From positions 1-24,181 of the IMG/VR virus record IMGVR_UViG_3300046450_000423: DNA of 24,181 nt, one strand, 5' to 3'. Below the pieces are notes generated by a model that worked only from the letters and a program-made list of their open reading frames with translations, made no database searches and was not told the origin of the DNA. A program made the translations under genes and the position numbers. This document shows positions 1-6,566 of the stretch, piece after piece (positions within the stretch are counted from its first letter, which is position 1; every line of letters starts with the position of its first letter). Source of the stretch: a virus.

Positions 1-1072
1 TTTTGATAATGATGATGCAGGTAAGAAAGCATCACTTAAAGTTGCTAAGTTATTTAAACCAAACAAATGTAAGATTGTTAGCCTTGAATATAAAGATGCT
101 AATGAGTATCTATGTGCTGGTCAGACACAATCCTTCGTAAGAAAATGGTGGGATGCCACCCCCTATACACCAGCAGGTATTATAAATCTTGCAGACTTAG
201 GTGAGTCACTTTACACAGATGATTATTGTGAGTCGGTAGCTTACCCTTGGGTAGGATTGAATGATAAGCTGTATGGTATGCGTACTGGAGAGCTGGTTAC
301 CTTCACCAGTGGTACAGGTATGGGTAAGTCCAGTATAATGCGTGAATTAGTTCATCACATTATGAATAATACAAAAGATAATATAGGCTTACTATCATTA
401 GAAGAATCCATACGAAACACAGCACTTAACATCATGTCTGTAGAGGCTAACGCTAGACTATATATTAAAGAGGTTCGTGATACATATACTCGTGACCAGC
501 TTAATGTATTCGATAAGAATACCATAGGTACAGAAAGGTTCTTTGCATACGATCACTTTGGGTCAGCAGGTACAGATGAAATCTTAGATAAGATTAGACA
601 TATGGTTGCAGGTAATCAATGTAAGTGGATATTTCTTGACCATCTATCTATCCTTGTATCTGGTCAAGAAGATATGGGCGATGAAAGAAAAGGTATTGAT
701 TTGTTAATGACAAAGTTACGATCTCTTGTAGAGGAAACTCAGGTAGGGTTAATGCTTGTATCCCATCTTCGTAGGGTAGGTGGAGACAGAGGACATGAGG
801 ATGGCAGAGAGGTATCCTTGTCTCATCTTAGAGGATCACAAAGTATATCCCAGCTATCAGACACTGTTATATCTATGGAACGTAACCAACAAGAGTCAGA
901 CGAGAGGCTCGCCAACACTTCAACCATTCGCATCCTAAAGAATAGATACACAGGTGATGTGGGTATCGCGACATACTTGAATTACAATAAGGACACTGGT
1001 AGGATGTCTGAAGTTTCAAATCCTTTTGAAGACGAGAGTAACGATACAGACTTCTCAGTAGTTGAGGATTAA
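1..1072 (+). CDS. Bifunctional DNA primase-helicase, T7 gp4-like (5' truncated by window edge)
   Basis: The reading frame is open from base 2 to the stop at 1070-1072, so the TTG at 257 is not the true start and the gene begins outside the window. Bases 2-22 encode FDNDDAG, a Toprim metal-binding motif of the primase, followed by KDANEYL, which resembles the same region of T7 gp4. The helicase domain follows: Walker A GTGMGKSS (about 311-334), Walker B IFLDH with its Asp at 638-640, and motif H4 with LRGSQSISQLSD and ERNQQ, close to T7 gp4. The C-terminus is acidic, as in T7, where that tail contacts the polymerase. It should unwind DNA 5'-3' as a hexamer and prime the lagging strand. The stop lies 4 bases before the next start, so the genes are probably co-translated. 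The assignment is very secure; only the N-terminal part (zinc-binding domain, start) cannot be seen. Confidence 0.96.
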   Translation, partial: FDNDDAGKKASLKVAKLFKPNKCKIVSLEYKDANEYLCAGQTQSFVRKWWDATPYTPAGIINLADLGESLYTDDYCESVAYPWVGLNDKLYGMRTGELVTFTSGTGMGKSSIMRELVHHIMNNTKDNIGLLSLEESIRNTALNIMSVEANARLYIKEVRDTYTRDQLNVFDKNTIGTERFFAYDHFGSAGTDEILDKIRHMVAGNQCKWIFLDHLSILVSGQEDMGDERKGIDLLMTKLRSLVEETQVGLMLVSHLRRVGGDRGHEDGREVSLSHLRGSQSISQLSDTVISMERNQQESDERLANTSTIRILKNRYTGDVGIATYLNYNKDTGRMSEVSNPFEDESNDTDFSVVED

Positions 1073-1076
1073 TATA

Positions 1077-1634
1077 ATGAGTAAATTTATGGTTCAACAA
1101 CAGGAACGTCTAGCTTTAGCTAAAATAATAGAGGAACATTTTGCTAAGAATCTCATTGACCCTGTATGGCCTACACAACATGAAGATATGTATGATCATT
1201 GGGATGTTTCAGGTAAGGTTAAAGAAGACTTCTTACTCAAGAACCATATCAAAGGTGATGAGTTAAGAGATGATAATAAGTTTGATGTCAAAGGTCTAAA
1301 GAAGTTTCATCGTAAGGATGATAAATTTATGGATGATATGGCATGGGTTGAGGCAAAGAATGTTAATGGATCAAAGGGGTGGATTTCTGGTAAGGCTGAT
1401 TACATTGTCTTTGAAAGAATTTGTACATGGTTAATAGCGAACAGGTTAGAATTGCTACACCTTGTAAATAAAAAAGTTAAAGCTTTGAATTTTATGGTAG
1501 GTAAAAAACCATATCATATATATAGTAGGTCTGGTAGATCAGACAAGATTACTCTTGTTCCCTTTAAAGATATTAAAAGTCTTCCACTAACAACAGAGCC
1601 TTATAAGGTGCCAGTAAATGAGATGCATAGTTGA
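1077..1634 (+). CDS. Putative PD-(D/E)XK-type nuclease-like protein, 185 aa
   Basis: I start it at ATG 1077 (MSKFMVQQ), preceded by GAGG at 1064-1067, rather than at the in-frame TTG at 1062, which lies inside the helicase gene. Residues 70-113 hold the informative segment: D70-V-K72, then E92-A-K94-N, then GWISGKADYIVFE (101-113). An acidic residue followed by E-x-K and a KADY block is what I expect of phage-borne restriction-endonuclease-fold proteins, and the GW...KADYI pattern recurs in small phage proteins of this kind. That is family recognition from memory, not a proven match. It sits between the helicase and the polymerase and overlaps the polymerase start by 17 bases, so a role in DNA processing during replication is likely. 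It could instead be a catalytically inactive replisome accessory. Confidence 0.6.
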   Translation: MSKFMVQQQERLALAKIIEEHFAKNLIDPVWPTQHEDMYDHWDVSGKVKEDFLLKNHIKGDELRDDNKFDVKGLKKFHRKDDKFMDDMAWVEAKNVNGSKGWISGKADYIVFERICTWLIANRLELLHLVNKKVKALNFMVGKKPYHIYSRSGRSDKITLVPFKDIKSLPLTTEPYKVPVNEMHS

Positions 1635-3279
1635 CATTGAGACTGATGGTTTTATTGAAAACTTAAACACTATACACTGCATTGTAGCTAAAGATGTAGA
1701 TACCAATGAGGTATTTTCTTTTGTTCAAGATGAATGTTACACAAAGTTTCCAGAGTTTTCTAAAAAGATAGACAAATTTATAATGCACAATGGGATTAGT
1801 TTTGATGCTAGGATACTTAACAGCTTTAATATTACGACAATCACCCCTACCAAAGTCATTGATACTTTATTGTTATCCCAGTTACTGTATCCAGAAATTG
1901 AGGGAGGGCATTCCCTCGCTTCCTGGGGTGAGAGATTTAAAAGTTCTAAGGGGGACTGCGAAGACTTTAAATATTATACTCCTGAGATGTTGGAGTATTG
2001 TAAACAAGATGTGGAGATAACTCATAAACTATATAAGTATATAAGTTCACACCTGTATGGTTGCCCACCACAGGCTATAGAGTTAGAACATAAGATCAGG
2101 GCTATAGTAGATCAACAAGAAATAAATGGATTTAGTTTAGATGAGAGGAAGGCCAGCCTATTAGTAGCCCAGTTTCTTGACGAGACTATAGAGTTAGAAA
2201 CTAAACTACAAGAAATCTTCCCACCTATCACCCATCAACGATACTCAGAGAAGACAGGAAAGAAACTACAAGATAAAGTAGAGGTGTTTAATGTTGCATC
2301 TCGTAAACAGATAGCAGAAAGGTTACAAACATTAGGATGGATACCTAAGAAAGTTACACCTAAAGGTCATGTGATTGTAGATGAAGGAGTTCTAAAGGGT
2401 ATTGATCTGCCAGAAGCACAGCTTATATCAAGATGCCTTCTACTACAAAAGAGAATGGTTCAGATTAATTCCTGGCGTAGTCTTGTGGATAAGAATGGGC
2501 GTGTGCATGGTAAGGTAATGACCTTGAGGGCAGTGACAGGACGCATGGCTCACCACTCTCCTAACATGGCTCAAGTACCTGCATCATACTCAATATATGG
2601 TAAGGAATGTAGAGAATGTTGGACTGTCTCTGATCCAGATCGTTATGTTTTGGTAGGTACAGATGCTTCTCAACTAGAAATTAGGTGCCTAGCTCATTAC
2701 ATGAATGATGAAAAGTTTACCAAAGAAATTTTGGAAGGAGATATACATACATATAATCAACACAAGGCTGGCTTAAAAAATAGAGATGAAGCAAAGACAT
2801 TTATATATGCCATGATGTTTGGTGCTGGCGCAGAAAAGATAGGGCTTATAGCTGGTACATCTAAACAAAAGGGTAAGCTGTTAATAGATTCTTTCCTCAG
2901 AAATCTACCAGCCTTTAAAAATCTCAAGTCTAATCTTGAACATACAGCCAGGGGAGGTAGGATTAAAGGATTAGATGGAAGACCTCTTGTTATAAGATCA
3001 AGTCATAAAGCTTTAAATACTTTAATACAAGGTGCTGGAGCAATTATATGTAAGACTTGGTTAGTATGTATAACTAAAAGAATAAGTTCCTATAATATAG
3101 ATGCTCGTCTAGTAGCATCTATACATGATGAGTACCAGTTTGAGGTTAGGAAAGACCATGTAGAAGTATTCTGTACCATTACTAAGGATGCTATGAAGGA
3201 GGCTGAAAAGATTCTCAAACTAAAATGTCCTATGGATAATGATTATAAGATTGGAAAAACATGGGCCGAGACTCACTAA
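1618..3279 (+). CDS. Family A DNA polymerase with 3'-5' exonuclease, T7 gp5-like, 553 aa
   Basis: Replicative DNA polymerase. The N-terminal proofreading exonuclease shows D6-I-E8 (Exo I), N58-x4-D63 (Exo II) and Y127-x3-D131 (Exo III). The polymerase part shows motif A with D349 (GTDASQLEIR), motif B R389-x3-K393-x3-Y397 and motif C H503-D504-E505. All catalytic residues are present. Tyr397 occupies the position equivalent to E. coli Pol I Phe762 and T7 Tyr526. At 553 residues it is about 150 shorter than T7 gp5 (704). Much of the difference lies in the thumb, where the thioredoxin-binding loop of T7 sits: only about 28 residues separate LQEIF from FNVASR. There is no 5'-nuclease domain and no DnaJ-like zinc cluster. 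The start ATG overlaps the preceding gene by 17 bases. The annotation is secure. Confidence 0.97.
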   Translation: MRCIVDIETDGFIENLNTIHCIVAKDVDTNEVFSFVQDECYTKFPEFSKKIDKFIMHNGISFDARILNSFNITTITPTKVIDTLLLSQLLYPEIEGGHSLASWGERFKSSKGDCEDFKYYTPEMLEYCKQDVEITHKLYKYISSHLYGCPPQAIELEHKIRAIVDQQEINGFSLDERKASLLVAQFLDETIELETKLQEIFPPITHQRYSEKTGKKLQDKVEVFNVASRKQIAERLQTLGWIPKKVTPKGHVIVDEGVLKGIDLPEAQLISRCLLLQKRMVQINSWRSLVDKNGRVHGKVMTLRAVTGRMAHHSPNMAQVPASYSIYGKECRECWTVSDPDRYVLVGTDASQLEIRCLAHYMNDEKFTKEILEGDIHTYNQHKAGLKNRDEAKTFIYAMMFGAGAEKIGLIAGTSKQKGKLLIDSFLRNLPAFKNLKSNLEHTARGGRIKGLDGRPLVIRSSHKALNTLIQGAGAIICKTWLVCITKRISSYNIDARLVASIHDEYQFEVRKDHVEVFCTITKDAMKEAEKILKLKCPMDNDYKIGKTWAETH

Positions 3280-3282
3280 CTA

Positions 3283-3330
3283 ATTACTACTAACTAGTAG
3301 AGTATCTTACGATACTAGTTAGATAGTAAT
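3283..3330. repeat. Imperfect inverted repeat between polymerase and SSB genes
   Basis: The left arm (3283-3306) and right arm (3311-3330) are complementary over about 20 positions around a TTAC loop. The core AACTAGT...ATC pairs with GATACTAGTT, and the outer part ATTACTA pairs with TAGTAAT. The left arm has a small unpaired AGAG bulge. It begins 4 bases after the polymerase stop. The stem is AT-rich and no U-run follows, so it is a poor intrinsic terminator. It could stabilise the 3' end of the upstream message, partly terminate transcription, or act as a DNA site such as a replication origin or protein-binding site. Confidence 0.6.
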
Positions 3331-3356
3331 TATATTACACTAAAATAAATTAATAG

Positions 3357-3385
3357 TTGACTACGTGTGTTGTGTATGAGACTAT
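3357..3385 (+). promoter_or_regulatory. Possible sigma70-type promoter upstream of SSB
   Basis: TTGACT at 3357-3362 matches five of six -35 consensus bases. After a 17-base spacer GACTAT (3380-3385) matches only three of six -10 bases. It lies in a 146-base gap, after the inverted repeat and 40 bases before the SSB start, which has a strong AAGGAG ribosome site at 3412-3417. A separate promoter for a highly expressed SSB makes sense, but the weak -10 keeps this tentative. Confidence 0.3.
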
Positions 3386-3425
3386 CAGCTTGTAAAAATT
3401 TTTAAACCTGTAAGGAGTAAAGAGT

Positions 3426-3902
3426 ATGAGTGTTATTACTGGCGTTGCTTATTGGGCTTCTGTTGTGGCCCCTAACACCACCTTCGATGTAGATGGTGTT
3501 TACACAATTGATATCTGTAATCTTGACGAAGAGAATCAAGATATTGTTAAGAGCGATAACCTTGAAGTTAAGAATGTGGGTGATGCTCGTGGTGATTACA
3601 TCACTGCAAAGACTAAGGTAAGGCGTAAGGATGGTATGCTTAATGACCCGCCTAGAGTTGTTGACTCTAAACTTAACCCCATCGTAAATGTTCTTATAGG
3701 TAATGGGTCTATGGTTAATGTTTCTTATCGTGCCTTTGACTGGACATTTGGTGCTAAGTCTGGTGTATCTGCTGGACTAAACTCTGTACAAGTACTCGAT
3801 CTTATTGAGTATAATCCTAATGGAGCTACATCAGAGTTCTCAGTATCAGATGGATACACAGATGATGTTGGTGAAGACATCCCATTTGCATCAACCTCTT
3901 AA
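3426..3902 (+). CDS. Single-stranded DNA-binding protein, T7 gp2.5-like, 158 aa
   Basis: OB-fold ssDNA-binding protein that would coat single strands at the fork and coordinate helicase and polymerase. The C-terminal half parallels T7 gp2.5: RVVDSK, then LIGNGS, then VSYRAFDW, then GLNSVQVLDLIEY, in the same order and spacing as the VDSK, IIGGGS, VKYS...W and LESVMLVEL segments of T7. The tail from about residue 139 is acidic (DGYTDDVGEDIPF), like the gp2.5 tail that contacts polymerase and helicase, although here four residues follow the final Phe. The protein is shorter than T7 gp2.5 (232 aa). The start is set by AAGGAG at 3412-3417, 8 bases upstream. It stands as its own unit between two non-coding structured gaps, which suggests it is expressed at a level different from the neighbouring replication genes. 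Confidence 0.85.
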   Translation: MSVITGVAYWASVVAPNTTFDVDGVYTIDICNLDEENQDIVKSDNLEVKNVGDARGDYITAKTKVRRKDGMLNDPPRVVDSKLNPIVNVLIGNGSMVNVSYRAFDWTFGAKSGVSAGLNSVQVLDLIEYNPNGATSEFSVSDGYTDDVGEDIPFASTS

Positions 3903-3906
3903 ATAG

Positions 3907-3954
3907 AAAAGGAGTGTGGGGTCAGCATGAAAATGTTGGCCCCATATCTATCTA
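3907..3954 (+). promoter_or_regulatory. Shine-Dalgarno followed by GNRA-capped hairpin before the exonuclease start
   Basis: AAAAGGAG (3907-3914) is followed directly by a stem of 14 pairs (3915-3928 with 3933-3946, using only Watson-Crick and G-U pairs) closed by a GAAA tetraloop at 3929-3932, then 8 bases to the ATG at 3955. No other ribosome site lies near this ATG. In linear sequence the Shine-Dalgarno is 40 bases away, but folding the stem out leaves 8, a normal spacing. The stem is fairly GC-rich at its base, so a weak intrinsic terminator after SSB is the other reading, though only TATCTATCT follows instead of a U-run. Confidence 0.7.
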
Positions 3955-4821
3955 ATGAAAAATATTTCAACATTAGTTAAAGATATCTATTCCCTTTTTA
4001 CACAGGATGATGGTGTTGTTGTCAGTAAGGAAGTAGCGAGAGAGTTAGCAGATCAAGCTGGTGCAAACATTGCAGACCATATATATAATTCTGTCTATGA
4101 AGTTAGGAAACTTAAAACTAACCTACGCCTTTCTCAAATTGGAAAACCACTAAGACAGATATGGTATAGCTCTAAAGGAGTAAAGGGTGAGGGGATAGAT
4201 GGCCCTACATATATAAAATTCTTATATGGAAATATCTTAGAAGAACTTTTAGTTGCTTTATCAGAACTGTCTGGTCATAAAGTTACAGAATCCCAAAAGG
4301 AAATAGACCTTGATGATATCAAGGGTCATCAGGATGCACGAGTAGATGGTGTGTTGGTAGATTTTAAGAGCGCATCTCACTATGCGTTTAGTAAATTTGG
4401 TATGGATGATCTCTCAAAGAGAGACCCCTTTGGTTATATCTATCAGCTTGCTGCATATGCTAAGAGTAAAAGAGACAAGATAGCTTCTTGGGTTGTAATT
4501 AATAAACAAACAGGTGAGATTGCTGTCTCCAACCTGCATGAATTGGAGATGCCTGATGTATCTGAGAAGATTAGACAAGTTAAACATGCTGTGGGGGAGG
4601 ATAGTCCACCCCCTAGATGTTACGATGATATTCCTGATGGTAAGTCTGGTAACAGGCGTCTGGATTTTGGGTGTGTCTATTGCGTTTATAAGTTACACTG
4701 TTGGTCACACGTTAATAATGGTAAAGGGTTACGCAAGTTTAACTATTCTAATGGACCGAAGTATTTTACACAGATTAGTAAAATGCCTATCGTTGAAGAG
4801 GAGCATTTAATTGCAAGCTAA
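3955..4821 (+). CDS. Cas4/RecB-type PD-(D/E)XK exonuclease with four-cysteine Fe-S motif, 288 aa
   Basis: Exonuclease probably filling the role of T7 gp6 in degrading host DNA and in recombination. Nuclease core: H125-x-D127 (GHQDARVDG), D136-F-K138 (the D-x-K pair) and Y163-Q164-x3-Y168, the QxxxY motif of the RecB/AddB/Cas4 families. The C-terminus has C222, then C240-x2-C243-x5-C249, the spacing seen for the 4Fe-4S cluster in Cas4 and AddB. In those families the first cysteine lies before the nuclease core; here the N-terminal part has no cysteine (IGKPLR where relatives often have GKC.R) and C222 may replace it. ATG 3955 is the first possible start because an in-frame stop lies at 3928-3930. 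It overlaps the methyltransferase start by 11 bases. Nuclease family secure; Fe-S cluster inferred. Confidence 0.87.
   Translation: MKNISTLVKDIYSLFTQDDGVVVSKEVARELADQAGANIADHIYNSVYEVRKLKTNLRLSQIGKPLRQIWYSSKGVKGEGIDGPTYIKFLYGNILEELLVALSELSGHKVTESQKEIDLDDIKGHQDARVDGVLVDFKSASHYAFSKFGMDDLSKRDPFGYIYQLAAYAKSKRDKIASWVVINKQTGEIAVSNLHELEMPDVSEKIRQVKHAVGEDSPPPRCYDDIPDGKSGNRRLDFGCVYCVYKLHCWSHVNNGKGLRKFNYSNGPKYFTQISKMPIVEEEHLIAS
4797..4803 (+). promoter_or_regulatory. Ribosome binding site supporting a TTG start
   Basis: AGAGGAG inside the end of the exonuclease gene lies 7 bases before TTG 4811. It is what fixes the methyltransferase start, because the next in-frame ATG (4862) would remove about 17 residues preceding the SAM-binding motif. 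Confidence 0.65.
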
Positions 4822-5479
4822 TAAACCTATTCGTATACCACCCCTTAGATATTTTCAGCTTATGGAACTGGTAAAATTTTATAAGCCTTCTACTATTCTT
4901 GAGGTGGGATGTTGGGATGGAGAGCATGGTACACAAATGTGTATGGCAGCTTTAGCATCCCATGATTCTAATGTTCATTACATAGGGTATGATTTATTTG
5001 AAGAAGGTACTTCAGTAATGGATGAGAAGGAATTAAATAGTAAATCACGAACAGTTAAAGATAAGATTGAACTTAAATTTAATAAGATATCAGAGGAGTT
5101 TCCACACAGGTTTTCGTATGAGCTTATTAGAGGCGACACTAACCTTACTATGAAAGAACACGTAGTCGATTTTGCTTTTCTTGATGGAGGTCATTCAATA
5201 GGTACAGTCCAGAATGATTATTCTAAATCAAACCTATCGAAGGTTATTGTGTTCGATGATTACTTTACTGAAGATATCGAGGGACGTATACCAGGGGTAT
5301 CCTACCTAGGGACAAACGTAGTGGTAGACGCTATCTTAGATAAAGCTAAGTGGGTGTTCCCATCTAATGATCCTGTACGTGAGGGAGGTATCACTCATCT
5401 CGCAGTCATTGTTAATGAAGGTGCGGCTCCACCTAACAAAGATGTCTTACTTGTTCCCCTTCTTATTTCTAATGGCTAG
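4811..5479 (+). CDS. Class I SAM-dependent methyltransferase, Methyltransf_24-like, 222 aa
   Basis: Rossmann-type methyltransferase. Motif I is E31-V-G-C-W-D-G-E-H-G40 for SAM binding; an acidic residue after the second strand is in GYDLFEEG; and FLDGGHSIGTVQNDY places D125-G-G-H128, typical of the Methyltransf_24 group (small-molecule or sugar O-methyltransferases and related enzymes). The target cannot be read from the sequence. The start is a TTG with a strong ribosome site. It overlaps the exonuclease by 11 bases and endonuclease I by 8, so it sits in the middle of DNA genes. Its whole length, including the C-terminal PS.D...GG..H.AV..N.G block, reappears in degenerate form inside the 759-aa protein at 9417-11696. 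That links it to the sugar genes rather than to DNA methylation, where I would expect a DPPY-type motif. Confidence 0.8.
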   Translation: MQANKPIRIPPLRYFQLMELVKFYKPSTILEVGCWDGEHGTQMCMAALASHDSNVHYIGYDLFEEGTSVMDEKELNSKSRTVKDKIELKFNKISEEFPHRFSYELIRGDTNLTMKEHVVDFAFLDGGHSIGTVQNDYSKSNLSKVIVFDDYFTEDIEGRIPGVSYLGTNVVVDAILDKAKWVFPSNDPVREGGITHLAVIVNEGAAPPNKDVLLVPLLISNG

Positions 5480-5891
5480 ACGTAAAAAAAGAAGTAGGTT
5501 TCGTTCTAAGTCTGAAGAGGATGTTTATAATTCTCTTACAGACTTAGGCGTACCTATTAGGTATGAAGAAGAAAGAATAAAATATACTTGGCTTGAATAT
5601 AAAACATACACCCCTGATTTTATTTTACCTAACAATGTAATATTAGAAGTGAAAGGAAGATTTGTTTTAGAGGATAGAAAAAAACATCTCTTTATCAGGG
5701 CACAGAAACCAGAAATAGATATACGATTTATATTTGATAATCCTAATAGTAAGCTATATAAGAATGGTAAGATGACTTACGCAACATGGTGTATTAAACA
5801 TAAATTTTTATTCTGTAAGAGGAAAGATGGTATACCAATAGCGTGGATCAATGAAAAAAAATCAAGAAGAAAAGCAAAAGAAAACATATGA
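5472..5891 (+). CDS. Endonuclease I (Holliday junction resolvase), T7 gp3-like, 139 aa
   Basis: Junction-resolving endonuclease that cuts branched DNA before packaging and helps break down host DNA. The match to T7 gp3 runs through the catalytic region: an early Glu in SEEDVYNSL, TPDFILPN (catalytic Asp), ILEVKG (Glu and Lys), then DRKKHLFIRAQ, PEIDIRFIF and SKLYKNG, each with a direct T7 counterpart. All catalytic acids and the Lys are present and the length is close to that of T7 gp3. I start at ATG 5472 (MARRKKRS), which overlaps the methyltransferase stop. A longer in-frame start at 5367 would add residues with no T7 counterpart inside the methyltransferase gene. The C-terminus is strongly basic and overlaps the next gene by 41 bases. 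The annotation is secure. Confidence 0.94.
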   Translation: MARRKKRSRFRSKSEEDVYNSLTDLGVPIRYEEERIKYTWLEYKTYTPDFILPNNVILEVKGRFVLEDRKKHLFIRAQKPEIDIRFIFDNPNSKLYKNGKMTYATWCIKHKFLFCKRKDGIPIAWINEKKSRRKAKENI

Positions 5892-6225
5892 CTGGACTGT
5901 AGATATTAACTATGAGATATTTCAATTCAGGCATTCTACTAAAGAAGGTGAGCCTGAAAGAAATTTATATCTCGCAGTTATTCTACAAGCTTTATTAGAC
6001 GCTACACATTCGACAGTGGGATACACTGTTGCTGTATCAGGGTCTATTCAAAGCCAAGCAGACTCCTGGTTCTTCACATCTGTATCAGCACACGCATCTG
6101 ATTTTAATTACGTGTGTGATATGGCTGGACTTGACCCTTCATACACTAGGAGTTTTGCTTATAAAATTATACGTTCCAAAGAAATATCCTTTATAAGGAA
6201 GAGAATAAATGGCTTACTCTCCTGA
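5851..6225 (+). CDS. Small conserved phage protein of unknown function, 124 aa
   Basis: I cannot name a family. After a Lys-rich N-terminus (MKKNQEEKQKK) the sequence has a helical segment LYLAVILQALLDA (about 39-51), then SQADSWFFT and a segment DFNYVCDMAGLDPSYTRSF (about 84-102). An aromatic W-F followed by F..VC..AGLDP is a pattern I have seen in small phage proteins proposed to be helix-turn-helix-like, but no function is established. It lies between endonuclease I and the DUF3310 gene, overlapping the first by 41 bases and the second by 17, so it is translated from the same message. The ribosome site is poor, which suggests coupling to the upstream gene. It may be a small regulatory or DNA-associated protein; that is a guess. 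Confidence 0.7.
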   Translation: MKKNQEEKQKKTYDWTVDINYEIFQFRHSTKEGEPERNLYLAVILQALLDATHSTVGYTVAVSGSIQSQADSWFFTSVSAHASDFNYVCDMAGLDPSYTRSFAYKIIRSKEISFIRKRINGLLS

Positions 6226-6553
6226 ACTAAATAACATAGGTGAAGATATACCCCATAGAACAATGGCGGAATCTTGGGATGAATATTGTGTAAGAGTAAT
6301 GCAAGAAAAGAGGACAAAACGAATGCCTGATAATGCGTTATCTAAACAGGTTGAAGGATCACATTATAAAGAATGTAAGATACAGCCTGTAGAATATATT
6401 GTAGGTAATAACCTTGATTTTTTAGAGGGTAATATAGTGAAGTATATTACTAGACATAAGACTAAAGGTGAAGGATCAACAGATATTAAAAAGGTTATTC
6501 ACTATGCAGAATTAATTCTTGAACTTGTTTATGGGGAAAAGAAACTTAAATAG
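6209..6553 (+). CDS. DUF3310 domain protein (related to a region of T7 gp1.7), 114 aa
   Basis: Residues from about 48 to 110 fit DUF3310: VEGSHYKECKIQPVEYI, then NNLDFLEGNIVKYITRHKTKG, then DIKKVIHYAELILELVYG. The domain is common in phages and occurs in T7 gp1.7, reported as a nucleotide kinase, though gp1.7 is longer and kinase activity cannot be assumed here. The first ~45 residues carry no recognisable feature. AAGGAAGAG at about 6195-6203 precedes ATG 6209. The stop is 13 bases before the nrdJ start, and its placement directly before a ribonucleotide reductase is consistent with a role in nucleotide metabolism. Confidence 0.85.
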   Translation: MAYSPELNNIGEDIPHRTMAESWDEYCVRVMQEKRTKRMPDNALSKQVEGSHYKECKIQPVEYIVGNNLDFLEGNIVKYITRHKTKGEGSTDIKKVIHYAELILELVYGEKKLK

Positions 6554-6566
6554 AGGAGTAAATGTT

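Noticed and set aside
257-1072. A separate 271-aa protein starting at TTG 257
   Set aside because: The frame is open to the left edge and encodes the Toprim FDNDDAG and KDANEYL segments upstream, so this is the 3' part of the primase-helicase.
1618-3279. DnaJ-like zinc domain or intein in the polymerase
   Set aside because: There is no CxxCxGxG repeat between exonuclease and polymerase domains, and motifs A, B and C are uninterrupted at normal spacing.
5847-5900. Programmed frameshift from endonuclease I into the next gene at the A-run
   Set aside because: The A AAA AAA run suits a -1 shift, but the -1 frame reaches a stop (TAG) soon after and the 124-aa frame is +1. The 124-aa gene has its own ATG at 5851.
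6226-6566. Cobalamin riboswitch before the B12-dependent reductase
   Set aside because: The stretch is coding (DUF3310 protein) with only 13 bases left before the nrdJ start, leaving no space for an aptamer, and no B12-box was seen.
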